Shown piece by piece: positions 24,433 through 31,966 of a stretch of DNA of 50,685 bases. The position numbers were made by a program, and so were the translations under genes. Origin of the DNA: Lachnospiraceae bacterium (GTDB taxonomy: Bacteria > Bacillota > Clostridia > Lachnospirales > Lachnospiraceae). The notes beneath the pieces were generated by a model, which saw nothing but the letters and a program-made list of their open reading frames with translations, did no database searches and was not told where the DNA came from. Each line of letters starts with the position of its first letter. The stretch's first letter is position 1. The stretch lies in the NCBI GenBank assembly GCA_017408735.1, contig JAFQUB010000006.1:1-50685 (forward strand), read 5' to 3'.

Positions 24433-24486
24433 ATGTATTTTGTATATTCCAAGTGGGATATAATTTTTGGCTGGCTTTGGGAATAG
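24433..24486 (+). CDS. Candidate 17-residue peptide behind the LytTR-type promoter
   Basis: The ORF encodes MYFVYSKWDIIFGWLWE. A very strong ribosome site (GGAAGGAGGGG) lies just before the ATG, and it is the first ORF after the direct-repeat promoter. The peptide is strongly aromatic (three Trp, two Phe, two Tyr) with one Lys, one Asp and a terminal Glu, so it would be membrane-active or membrane-associated. It has no leader, so it would act as made, like leaderless bacteriocins or small pheromones, or it could be a leader ORF controlling downstream translation. Expression is not proven. Confidence 0.5.
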   Translation: MYFVYSKWDIIFGWLWE

Positions 24487-24567
24487 AAGAAAATAAAACT
24501 TGAGATGGTATGGTTACTAGTGGAACTTGGAATGCAAGCATGCAAATACAATAGAGGGGGATTTGAT

Positions 24568-24612
24568 ATGTATTGTGGTGTTGTGGATAATTTATTAAAT
24601 TTGTTTGGGTGA
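24568..24612 (+). CDS. Candidate 14-residue Cys-containing peptide
   Basis: The ORF encodes MYCGVVDNLLNLFG, preceded by AGAGGGGG at a 7-base spacing. The single Cys and hydrophobic C-terminal tail recall short secreted signal peptides, but no processing enzyme is nearby. The same frame extends upstream to ATG codons at 24532 and 24505 (35 residues in total, with an extra Cys), but those lack ribosome sites. Its end lies 26 bases before the next gene start. It could be a pheromone, a small toxin, or a translational leader. Confidence 0.45.
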   Translation: MYCGVVDNLLNLFG

Positions 24613-24637
24613 AAAAGAGAAAAGAGGAATAAGTGAT

Positions 24638-25078
24638 ATGATGAAAAAAGTAAGAAGAATAGGTGTATTAGCATTGGCGTTGATGCTTACAATTACAAAC
24701 ACAGTTGTGGCAAAAGAAAGTGAGCCAGTAGTGAAGGTAAATGATGTGATACAAGGAAGTACAGGGAGCAAAGAAGTTGTAATAAGAGTTAATGAAGACG
24801 GAAGTTATGTATCATGTGTATATTCTCTTCAAAAAGCATCTGTTAAAGCAAATAGTACATGCGATCATACAAATCTCGTAGAATATAGCAAATATACAGA
24901 AACAGAAAGTTATAAAAAAAAGAATGCAACCTACTGCTATAAAACTAGAATTGTGCAGAATGCCAGATGTGCAAAATGTGGAAAGACGGGGTTCAAAATG
25001 TATGGAAAGTGGACAAAATATAAGCATAAGTATAGCCTTTTTGGAAAAACTTGTAAAAAATGTGGATATAAGAAATAG
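24638..25078 (+). CDS. Small secreted Cys-rich protein, zinc-knuckle-like
   Basis: The 146-residue protein has a signal peptide (RIGVLALALMLTITNTVVA, cleavage near VAKE). The mature part ends in a very basic segment with two CxxC pairs (CAKC and CKKC) plus isolated Cys residues (STCDH, ATYCYK), so metal binding or disulfides are likely. I recognise no family. An ATG pair (24638 and 24641) follows AGAGGA; an upstream TTG start is unlikely. It lies in the putative LytTR-induced operon. Possible roles are a secreted effector, bacteriocin-like protein or surface factor; none is established. Confidence 0.75.
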   Translation: MMKKVRRIGVLALALMLTITNTVVAKESEPVVKVNDVIQGSTGSKEVVIRVNEDGSYVSCVYSLQKASVKANSTCDHTNLVEYSKYTETESYKKKNATYCYKTRIVQNARCAKCGKTGFKMYGKWTKYKHKYSLFGKTCKKCGYKK

Positions 25079-25091
25079 GGAGTGATTTAAT

Positions 25092-25382
25092 ATGAAAAAG
25101 AAAATAATTGCAGTAGTAACAAGTTGTATAGCAATAGCCATAATTGCAGGTGGAATCTCTGTATTTGCAAAAGGTGGAGTAAAATATTTTACAGGAAAAG
25201 AAGGAGAAGTAATTACGGTATATTTGAATGAAGATGTTCCATTTAATGGAGATGTTGAAATTGTAGGAAGTACAGATGAAACCTATAAAGTAGGGGATGT
25301 AATTCAGGCTAATGGTCATCAGGAAAAAGTTATTGCAGTGAGTGAAGATGGTTGCATGATTACGGAAGAGTTGACAGAGTAA
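25092..25382 (+). CDS. Small exported protein of unknown function
   Basis: This 96-residue protein has an N-terminal signal peptide or anchor (IIAVVTSCIAIAIIAGGISVFA, then KGG). The remainder is acidic and probably beta-rich (EGEVITVYLNEDVPFNGDVEI). It starts 13 bases after the Cys-rich protein gene with an AGGGAGTG ribosome site and is likely co-transcribed. Both small exported proteins share the theme GDVIQ/NDVIQ with a nearby KEVV or QEKVI, which may reflect a distant relationship. No family recognised. Confidence 0.7.
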   Translation: MKKKIIAVVTSCIAIAIIAGGISVFAKGGVKYFTGKEGEVITVYLNEDVPFNGDVEIVGSTDETYKVGDVIQANGHQEKVIAVSEDGCMITEELTE

Positions 25383-25476
25383 TTACATTAGAAGTAAATA
25401 AAGAACATTTATAAAAGGGAGCCTAAGTTGGAGGAAAATAGTAAAAAGTTTCAATTAGAGAAAGGGAATAAAAGAA

Positions 25477-26574
25477 ATGAAGAAGAAATTACTTATTGTA
25501 GGAAGTTGTATTATGGTATCAGCAATGGGACTTACAGCCTGTGGACAACAGCAGGAAAATAGTGCAGCAGAAGATAATAAAACGGTCGAAAGTGCTTCGG
25601 TAACAGCAGCGGTTAAACTGGAAGGAAACCATATGACAGGAGAATTGACGGAAAATATAAAAATCGATGCACAGGTGCAGGGGCAGGAAATAACAAGCTG
25701 TACAACTTATAATACTGTAGGAAAAGAATTTGACAAGAATACGATGGAAGCAATATTTTGGGAAAATACTTCAGAATTGAAAAGTGAAGAAGATAAGGAA
25801 GATAATTCTTATTCCATAGAAGATGCTTTGGGCGGGGGAGTATATGCATATTTGGGAAGTCTATCATATAACATCAATGACAGCATAAATGATTTATCAA
25901 TATTAGCAATGTATTGTTATGGAAACGAAATGCGTGAAATGAGCATGGAAGAAAAAGCAACAATTCTACAGGAAACTACGGTACAAAATGCAATGCAAAA
26001 ATTGAATCAAATATATCCATTGGGAGAAGGAGAAGAATTTTGTCTTCAGCAAGGGATAAAAATTAATATGGAAGATATTATAAAAGAACAGAGTGACAGT
26101 GATATGTCAGACATGCAGACAATGACGCAGGATATGCTTGGAAATGACGCATATTATTTGAATTTTGCAGTAGAGAAAGAGGGTATTTTGTTGGCTTCAC
26201 AAGTTGGACCGGATTTTGTCAGTCTAAGTGAAAATCTAAATACACAGACTACCGGAATTACAATGATTGTTGATGAGAACGAAATAAAATTACTTTCTAT
26301 TGAGGGGGCATATGAACTAAAGGAAGGAACGAAGGAAGGTATTATTACGGCACAGGAGGCAGCCGGATATGTAGCAAAAGAATATGAAAATCAGATTTCG
26401 GCTGATAGCATTACATTTGATAAAGTATGGTTGGAATACGTTTTTTGTTCAGGAACATCTTCAACAGAGTTTAGTGAGGGAACATTACAACCATACTGGG
26501 TATTTATGGATAGTAAAGAAAACGTGGCAGAACGTATCAATGCAATCACAGGAGAAAATTTTAAATATGAATAA
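25477..26574 (+). CDS. Lipoprotein of unknown function in the LytTR island
   Basis: The 365-residue protein has a lipoprotein signal (VSAMGLTAC, then GQQQENSAAEDN), so it is anchored outside the membrane. The mature part is acidic, with no Cys pair or catalytic motif that I recognise. It ends 8 bases inside the next gene, which starts a three-gene ABC transporter. It may be the transporter's accessory or immunity lipoprotein, as in lantibiotic immunity systems (LanI-like by position only). Confidence 0.75.
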   Translation: MKKKLLIVGSCIMVSAMGLTACGQQQENSAAEDNKTVESASVTAAVKLEGNHMTGELTENIKIDAQVQGQEITSCTTYNTVGKEFDKNTMEAIFWENTSELKSEEDKEDNSYSIEDALGGGVYAYLGSLSYNINDSINDLSILAMYCYGNEMREMSMEEKATILQETTVQNAMQKLNQIYPLGEGEEFCLQQGIKINMEDIIKEQSDSDMSDMQTMTQDMLGNDAYYLNFAVEKEGILLASQVGPDFVSLSENLNTQTTGITMIVDENEIKLLSIEGAYELKEGTKEGIITAQEAAGYVAKEYENQISADSITFDKVWLEYVFCSGTSSTEFSEGTLQPYWVFMDSKENVAERINAITGENFKYE

Positions 26575-27391
26575 AACTCAGAGATTTTTGAATTATTTAA
26601 AGGGTAATCTCAAAAACATGGTAACAATTAAGTTATTATTTGTTGTGTTGGCGGTTGCATTTTGCATTTGCCTTGACACATGGAATCAATTACCGTTTTT
26701 GTGGGAAGCGGAACGAGGAAGTTTGACAGTATATTATTATATATTTAATTCTTTTGTATACGGCGGTCAATATGTACCTTATGTAATTCCTGTGTTATCT
26801 ACATTGATAGGAACTACAGAATATTGTGTGGAGCATGGATGTGGTATAGAAGGAGTTATTGTAGCACGTTTGGGTAGTCGCAGTGCATATGCGATAGTAA
26901 AAGTAATAACTTCTCTAGTGGGAGCCGTGTTTGCGGTGCTGGCGGGAATGAGTTTGTTTATTGCGATTGCACATATGTTTCAACCATTGTATAGTACTGA
27001 ATTTGATATGGAGGCTTCGGGATTTCCGTATTATTCTTTTCTAGTAAGCAATCAGGGAATCGGATATTTTCTGATTATTTTATATTTGGCAGCTTTGAGT
27101 GCGATTTTATGGAATATGACAGCATTATTATGCTCTGCATATTTTCATAATAAATATATTACGATAACCAGTCCAATGCTGTTTTCTTACTTTTTGAATC
27201 GTGTACTTACGCTATTCAAGATTCCGGACGAATATCGTTTGGATTATTGGTTATATGCCAGATATAGTAGTGGTAATGATGTGAGAATGCTACTGTATAT
27301 AACAGTTGTAGTATTTGTAATATCAGGTATTTGTGGTATTTTCTTTGTGAAGAAAGTGAAACACTCAGGGGAGGAACAAAAGAATGGGTAG
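26567..27391 (+). CDS. ABC-2-like permease subunit 1
   Basis: This 274-residue protein has about six membrane segments (for example LLFVVLAVAFCICL, IVKVITSLVGAVFAVLAGMS, VVVFVISGICGIFFV). The ATG at 26567, behind AGGAG, overlaps the lipoprotein gene by 8 bases, whereas the longer upstream frame runs over that gene. Two unlike permeases followed by one ATPase mirrors LanE/LanG/LanF immunity transporters of bacteriocin loci. The similarity is architectural; no sequence match is claimed. Confidence 0.78.
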   Translation: MNKTQRFLNYLKGNLKNMVTIKLLFVVLAVAFCICLDTWNQLPFLWEAERGSLTVYYYIFNSFVYGGQYVPYVIPVLSTLIGTTEYCVEHGCGIEGVIVARLGSRSAYAIVKVITSLVGAVFAVLAGMSLFIAIAHMFQPLYSTEFDMEASGFPYYSFLVSNQGIGYFLIILYLAALSAILWNMTALLCSAYFHNKYITITSPMLFSYFLNRVLTLFKIPDEYRLDYWLYARYSSGNDVRMLLYITVVVFVISGICGIFFVKKVKHSGEEQKNG

Positions 27392-28229
27392 TGTACAAAA
27401 GGTTGTAAAGGTAACAATGTTTCATTTTAGACGAGAATTGTTATCCCAAAAGAATATATTTTTGTATTTTTTAATGGGAATATATATATATTCTAACATG
27501 AATGGCGTGGTACGACTATGTAGCCAGGTAGGGATTTCGGCTTCACCGGCTGGTTATGTTTTTCTAATGAATGATTTCATTTTTCAGACTACTTTTTTAA
27601 TCGGATTAGTTTTTATATTTAGTAATGCACCATTTCGGGATACAATGTACAGCTACATTGTGCATCGTGTGGGCAGTATGTGTTGGGAGATAGGAACCAT
27701 ACTGTACATAGTATTGATGTCGTTATTATATGTGTTATATATTATTGGGATAAGTTGGTTGGCATTAAAAGGAAATTTGGAATTTACTATGGAGTGGGGG
27801 AAAATATGGGGAACGCTTGCAAAAACAACAGCAGCACAACAGTTTGAAATTCCTTTTTCCATAAATGCTTATATTATTGGAAAATATTCGCCTGGGTTTG
27901 GAATGTTTATTTCGGCATTGTTGGAATGGATTTGTTTTGTGTGGATAGCACTTTGCATTTATCTTTGTAATGTTATGATTAAAAAGGGAGCAGGTATTTT
28001 GGCAGCAGGGTTGTTTATTTTTCTGGATGTCATGATATATAATTCATGGACACCGTGGGCATATCGTTTTTCACCAATCACATTGGCACAACTGTCAAAC
28101 TATAACAGAGAGAAACTCTCTTATGGAATTACATTGAATTATACATGGTGTTTTTATGGAATTACCATAGTATGTTTTATTATAGGAATTATTTGTGCCA
28201 GAAGGAGAAATTATCATGAGTGTAATTAA
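27384..28229 (+). CDS. ABC-2-like permease subunit 2
   Basis: The 281-residue membrane protein has about six segments (VFLMNDFIFQTTFLIGLVFI, IVLMSLLYVLYIIGISWLAL, and others). GGGGAGG precedes its ATG inside the previous gene (8-base overlap), and its end overlaps the ATPase gene by 14 bases. It would form a heterodimeric channel with subunit 1. Cargo unknown; peptide expulsion is the context-based guess. Confidence 0.78.
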   Translation: MGSVQKVVKVTMFHFRRELLSQKNIFLYFLMGIYIYSNMNGVVRLCSQVGISASPAGYVFLMNDFIFQTTFLIGLVFIFSNAPFRDTMYSYIVHRVGSMCWEIGTILYIVLMSLLYVLYIIGISWLALKGNLEFTMEWGKIWGTLAKTTAAQQFEIPFSINAYIIGKYSPGFGMFISALLEWICFVWIALCIYLCNVMIKKGAGILAAGLFIFLDVMIYNSWTPWAYRFSPITLAQLSNYNREKLSYGITLNYTWCFYGITIVCFIIGIICARRRNYHECN

Positions 28230-28869
28230 AATAGAAAACGTAAGTGTGGAGTTTGTAGGGGAAAAAGTATTGCAGGAGATAAACCTGCAAATGGAAAGTA
28301 AAAAAATATATGGATTGATAGGAAGAAATGGATCAGGAAAAAGTGTATTATTGAGATGTATTATAGGTTTCTTAAAACCGTCCAGCGGTGATGTATGGAT
28401 AAATGGAAAAAGAATTGGAAAAGATATGGAGTTTTTCGACAATATAGGATTTATATTGAACAGTCCCGGTTTTCTTCCAGAATTATCCGGTTTTAAGAAT
28501 TTGTGTTATCTCGCATCAATCAAAAAGATTGCAGATAAGAAAAAAATAGCAGAAACTATGGAACTGGTAGGATTGGATCCTAAGAGCAGGAAAAGTGTTG
28601 CAAAATATTCCCTTGGAATGCGTCAAAGATTGGCAATTGCACAAGCAATTATGGAAGAACCTGAAATACTTATACTGGATGAACCTATGAATGGACTGGA
28701 CGAAGATGCAGTAGAGGAAATAAGAGCTTTATTGTTAGAATTAAAAGAAAAAGGAGTTCTTATTATCATTACCAGTCATAATAGAGAAGATATTGATGTT
28801 TTGTGCGACGAAGTTTATAGGATAAAGAAGGGAAAGATGCTTAGGGAACTTCCTATAATTTCAGGATGA
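28216..28869 (+). CDS. ABC transporter ATPase (LanF/BcrA-like)
   Basis: The 217-residue ATPase has Walker A GRNGSGKS, signature YSLGMRQRLAIAQAI, Walker B ILILDEP followed by MNGLDEDA, and the H-loop ITSHN. The segment NSPGFLPELSGFKNL is typical of ATPases in drug- and peptide-resistance exporters. Start 28216 follows GAAGGAG; a GTG at 28195 is less likely. It is the last gene of the island and pairs with the two permeases before it. Confidence 0.9.
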   Translation: MSVIKIENVSVEFVGEKVLQEINLQMESKKIYGLIGRNGSGKSVLLRCIIGFLKPSSGDVWINGKRIGKDMEFFDNIGFILNSPGFLPELSGFKNLCYLASIKKIADKKKIAETMELVGLDPKSRKSVAKYSLGMRQRLAIAQAIMEEPEILILDEPMNGLDEDAVEEIRALLLELKEKGVLIIITSHNREDIDVLCDEVYRIKKGKMLRELPIISG

Positions 28870-28935
28870 TTTTCCTGTCATTTTGTGTTACCTTATAATT
28901 AGATTTAAAATCCAATTCATAAGGAGGAGCCTAAA

Positions 28936-29571
28936 ATGACAAAGAAAAAATTAGCGTTGGAAATCATAGAGCGATTGAAAAAAGAATATCCCGACGCAGG
29001 ATGTTCCTTGGAATATGATGAGGCATGGAAGCTGTTGGTCAGTGTACGTCTGGCGGCTCAATGTACAGATGCCAGAGTAAACATTGTAGTGCAGGATTTG
29101 TATGATAAATATCCAACGGTGGAAGCATTGGCAGAAGCAGATGTGGATAAAATTGAACAAATAGTAAGGCCTTGTGGATTAGGACGCAGCAAAGCGAGAG
29201 ATATCAGTGCATGCATGAAGATATTAAGGGACGAATACGATGGCAAGGTACCGGAGGATTTTGATGCGTTATTAAAGTTACCGGGAGTGGGACGTAAGAG
29301 TGCAAATCTTATTATGGGAGATGTGTATGGAAAACCTGCCATAGTAACAGATACCCACTGTATTCGTCTGGCGAATCGCATGGGCTTAGTTGACAATATA
29401 AAAGAACCGAAAAAAGTAGAGATGGCACTTTGGAAAATCGTTCCTCCGGAAGAAGGAAACGACTTATGTCACAGATTTGTATTTCATGGCAGAGAGGTAT
29501 GTACTGCCAGAACCAAACCTTTCTGTGATAAGTGTTGTCTAAGCGATATTTGCAAAAAAAATATAAGATAA
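28936..29571 (+). CDS. nth: Endonuclease III (DNA glycosylase/AP lyase)
   Basis: The 211-residue base-excision-repair enzyme removes oxidised pyrimidines and nicks at abasic sites. It has the helix-hairpin-helix LPGVGRKSANLI carrying the catalytic Lys, the catalytic Asp in VTDTHCIRLANR, and a C-terminal 4Fe-4S loop. The cluster spacing reads C-x7-C-x2-C-x5-C, one residue longer in the first gap than in E. coli Nth. AAGGAGGAG precedes the ATG and a strong terminator follows. Confidence 0.95.
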   Translation: MTKKKLALEIIERLKKEYPDAGCSLEYDEAWKLLVSVRLAAQCTDARVNIVVQDLYDKYPTVEALAEADVDKIEQIVRPCGLGRSKARDISACMKILRDEYDGKVPEDFDALLKLPGVGRKSANLIMGDVYGKPAIVTDTHCIRLANRMGLVDNIKEPKKVEMALWKIVPPEEGNDLCHRFVFHGREVCTARTKPFCDKCCLSDICKKNIR

Positions 29572-29578
29572 TAAAGAT

Positions 29579-29616
29579 AAAAATCTCCATCCGGAAATTC
29601 GGTTGGAGATTTTTAT
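29579..29616. terminator. Bidirectional intrinsic terminator
   Basis: AAAATCTCCATCCG and TCGGTTGGAGATTTTT form a hairpin around a GAAAT loop, with A and T tracts on both sides. It serves nth and the convergent BlaI-like gene. Confidence 0.85.
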
Positions 29617-29631
29617 GTACAATAAGAAAAA

Positions 29632-30048
29632 TTATTTCTTTAAATTTTTCTTACGCTGTTTTACCAATTCTTCTAAGTCATTTAATAACTGAGTCTGATC
29701 TTCTTCTGCATCTAATAAAGCCTCTACTACACCGATTTTGTTAGTGTATTTGCATAAGAAAGAAGCATCTGTCTGAATCTGACGTTTAGCATATTCATCA
29801 GCTGTAACAATTGGTAAATAACTTCTTGTCAATACAGTACCGCTGTATACGATTTCGTCAATCTTAAGATATTTTTTCTGGATTAACTTTTTGATTACAG
29901 CCTGAACGGTATTGATGCTAAGACTTCCATTAACTTTTGGAATGTCTGATGCGATTACAGGACCTTCCTGTGCCCAAAATACATTCATTACGTCAAGTTC
30001 ACGTTTACTTAATTCGTATGAATTTTCTGGATTGTTTTTACTTCTCAT
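29632..30048 (-). CDS. BlaI/MecI/CopY-family repressor
   Basis: This 138-residue protein has the winged helix of penicillinase-repressor proteins (LSKRELDVMNVFWAQEG, then INTVQAVIKKLIQKKYL) and a helical dimerisation tail. BlaI proteins are usually partnered with a BlaR1-type protease and a beta-lactamase, or with CopY-type targets; none is adjacent. It is transcribed away from the PadR operon. AAGGTGG precedes the ATG. A perfect palindrome over its own promoter suggests autorepression. Confidence 0.88.
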   Translation of the reverse strand: MRSKNNPENSYELSKRELDVMNVFWAQEGPVIASDIPKVNGSLSINTVQAVIKKLIQKKYLKIDEIVYSGTVLTRSYLPIVTADEYAKRQIQTDASFLCKYTNKIGVVEALLDAEEDQTQLLNDLEELVKQRKKNLKK

Positions 30049-30066
30049 TTTAACACCACCTTGCTA

Positions 30067-30099
30067 TTTAATAATATATTATTAAAGGTGTGCTGTCAA
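30067..30099 (-). promoter_or_regulatory. Promoter and palindromic operator of the BlaI-like gene
   Basis: On the minus strand TTGACA (30099-30094) and TATTAT (30076-30071) have a 17-base spacer. The -10 is embedded in the perfect 20-base palindrome TTTAATAATATATTATTAAA (30067-30086). Classic BlaI operators contain TACA and TGTA arms, which are absent here, so the binding specificity may differ. Confidence 0.7.
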
Positions 30100-30171
30100 T
30101 CGATTTACCAAGAAAAAATATTATTTTACAATAAAGATTATAAATAAAGTCCTTTCTGAAGTGTAAAAGGG

Positions 30172-30222
30172 TTGACATGTATAGATGACCGATATATAAT
30201 CTGTATATAGATAATCTATATA
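30172..30222 (+). promoter_or_regulatory. Promoter and palindromic operator of the PadR operon
   Basis: TTGACA (30172-30177) and TATAAT (30195-30200) have a 17-base spacer. A perfect inverted repeat TATATAGATAATCTATATA (30204-30222) covers the likely transcription start, placed for autorepression by the PadR protein. Confidence 0.78.
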
Positions 30223-30240
30223 TGGAAAGGAGAAAGAAAC

Positions 30241-30582
30241 ATGGCAGTAGATAAGAGCTTACTATCCGGAAGTACTTCTATGCTGATTTTACGGTTGTTG
30301 GAAGGCAGGGATATGTATGGTTATGAAATGATTGAGAGTTTAAGGGAAAAGTCCCAGGATGTATTTCAACTAAAGGCGGGGACGTTATACCCTCTGCTTC
30401 ACTCCATGGAAAATAAGGGCTATGTGAAATCCTATGAGAAGGAAGCAAATGGGAAAGTAAGAAAGTATTACAGTCTTACGCAAGAAGGAAGAAAATATCT
30501 TGGTGAAAAAAAGGAGGAATGGCGTGAGTATACCACAGCCGTTACGAATATCTTGAGCATGGGGGGATTTGTATGTCAGTAG
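30241..30582 (+). CDS. PadR-family transcriptional regulator
   Basis: The 113-residue protein has the PadR winged helix (ILRLLEGRDMYGYEMIESL, then KAGTLYPLLHSMENKGYVKSY) and a C-terminal dimer helix. PadR proteins are repressors, often of a membrane gene next door. The following gene overlaps by 10 bases and encodes a HAAS-SEDS fusion, and HAAS (DUF1700) domains are typically encoded beside PadR regulators. GGAAAGGAG precedes the ATG. Confidence 0.92.
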   Translation: MAVDKSLLSGSTSMLILRLLEGRDMYGYEMIESLREKSQDVFQLKAGTLYPLLHSMENKGYVKSYEKEANGKVRKYYSLTQEGRKYLGEKKEEWREYTTAVTNILSMGGFVCQ

Positions 30583-31919
30583 AGGAATATTTAAAAAACG
30601 TTACAGAGCAGATAAGATGCAGACAAGCAAGAGAAGCTGTAAAAGAGGAAATGGAAGGGCATTTGGAAGACCAGATGGAAGAATGCATGAAAATGGGCTT
30701 GAGTAGGGAAGAAGCGGAGAATTTTGCGGTAGAGCAAATGGGTGACCCTGTAGAAGTGGGGATTTCGCTGGACAGGGTACATCAGCCTAAGATTGCATGG
30801 AGTATGATATTTCTAATTACTTTTTTAAGTATTTTGGGGCTGGGAGTACAGTATTTTATTAGTACCCAGTGCGAAAACGTACAGAGTTTTTCAATCATAT
30901 CCCAGCTGGGCTACATGGCAATGGGCTTTGTGGTGCTTGCTATTATGTATTATCTGGATTATAGCTTTTTTGGAACCTATGGAAAATATATAGCGATTGT
31001 TTTTCTGGGATACATGTTTTTACAGATTTTCTTTTTAGGCACGGAAGTAAACGGAGCCATAGTTTTTTCCGGTGAAATGAATTTTTCGCTTAGAGTGTTA
31101 ATAATGTGTTTTATTCCTATGTATGCAGGAGTATTATACTCATATCGCGGAGCGGGCAGAAAGGGAATTTTGAAAAGTTTCTTATTTTTGGTGTTTCCTG
31201 TATGGCTTACCATGGAAATGCCTTGCCTTAGTATGGCGTTAGTGCTTTTCTTTACGTTGCTGATTATGTTATCCGTTGCTATTCAAAAGAAATGGTTTGG
31301 GGAAAGCGGAAGGAAGCTATTATATACTTTATGGGGGATGACTCTTCTTTGTCCGCCATTGTTTATTGTGGCAGGCTGTAAAATGAAATTGTTTGCAGAC
31401 TATCAGATTGAAAGACTGCAGTCTTTGATAAGCAGAGATACTTTGGATGAAAACGGTTCTGGTTATGAATATTATAGAATTCGCGAGATTATTGGAAATA
31501 GTAAAATGGTAGGAGCAGGAGAGGAATGTCTGGATACATCTACGGTACTACCACAGGTAGGTTCAGATTTCATTATTACTCATCTGATTTCCTATTATGG
31601 AATTTTGGCCGGCTTGCTGGTAGTTGGCTTACTTGCCTTTCTTGTATTTAAAATATTCCATATATCACTGCATCAGAAAAATCAATTGGGAATGATGATT
31701 GGCATGGGATGTGGCAGTATATTTGGAATACAGATTGTCTTGTACTTTTTAGAAAATATTGGATTACTTCCATATTCCTATCTGTATCTTCCGTTGTTCT
31801 CTTTGGGCGGAACAGGAATGGTGGTCACTTATTTTCTATTGGGAATCGTATTGAGTGTCTACAAATATCAGGACATTCCGTTGAAAGTGAAGCAGAAAAA
31901 GATTATAATTAAAATCTAG
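30573..31919 (+). CDS. HAAS-SEDS fusion: FtsW/RodA-like protein with N-terminal signalling domain
   Basis: In this 448-residue protein, residues 1-70 form a soluble HAAS/DUF1700-like domain (EEMEGHLEDQMEECMKMGLS, then VEQMGDPVEVG). The rest is polytopic with FtsW/RodA/SpoVE landmarks in order: ERLQSLISRDTLDENGSGYE, then VGAGEE, then LPQVGSDFIITHLISYYGI with the conserved Asp of the family's TDFI motif, then YLYLPLFSLGGTGMVVTYF. SEDS proteins polymerise peptidoglycan glycan strands from lipid II. Divergence from RodA/FtsW is clear, so an accessory, regulated wall synthase is inferred. GGGGGG precedes the ATG. Confidence 0.8.
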   Translation: MSVEEYLKNVTEQIRCRQAREAVKEEMEGHLEDQMEECMKMGLSREEAENFAVEQMGDPVEVGISLDRVHQPKIAWSMIFLITFLSILGLGVQYFISTQCENVQSFSIISQLGYMAMGFVVLAIMYYLDYSFFGTYGKYIAIVFLGYMFLQIFFLGTEVNGAIVFSGEMNFSLRVLIMCFIPMYAGVLYSYRGAGRKGILKSFLFLVFPVWLTMEMPCLSMALVLFFTLLIMLSVAIQKKWFGESGRKLLYTLWGMTLLCPPLFIVAGCKMKLFADYQIERLQSLISRDTLDENGSGYEYYRIREIIGNSKMVGAGEECLDTSTVLPQVGSDFIITHLISYYGILAGLLVVGLLAFLVFKIFHISLHQKNQLGMMIGMGCGSIFGIQIVLYFLENIGLLPYSYLYLPLFSLGGTGMVVTYFLLGIVLSVYKYQDIPLKVKQKKIIIKI

Positions 31920-31966
31920 TGATAAAGTGGAGGCAGCTACATGCAAAATTACGGGGAAGTGGAAAG

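Noticed and set aside
24505..24612. Calling the 35-residue form as the main gene
   Set aside because: The ATGs at 24505 and 24532 lack ribosome sites, while the internal ATG at 24568 has a strong one; kept only as an alternative.
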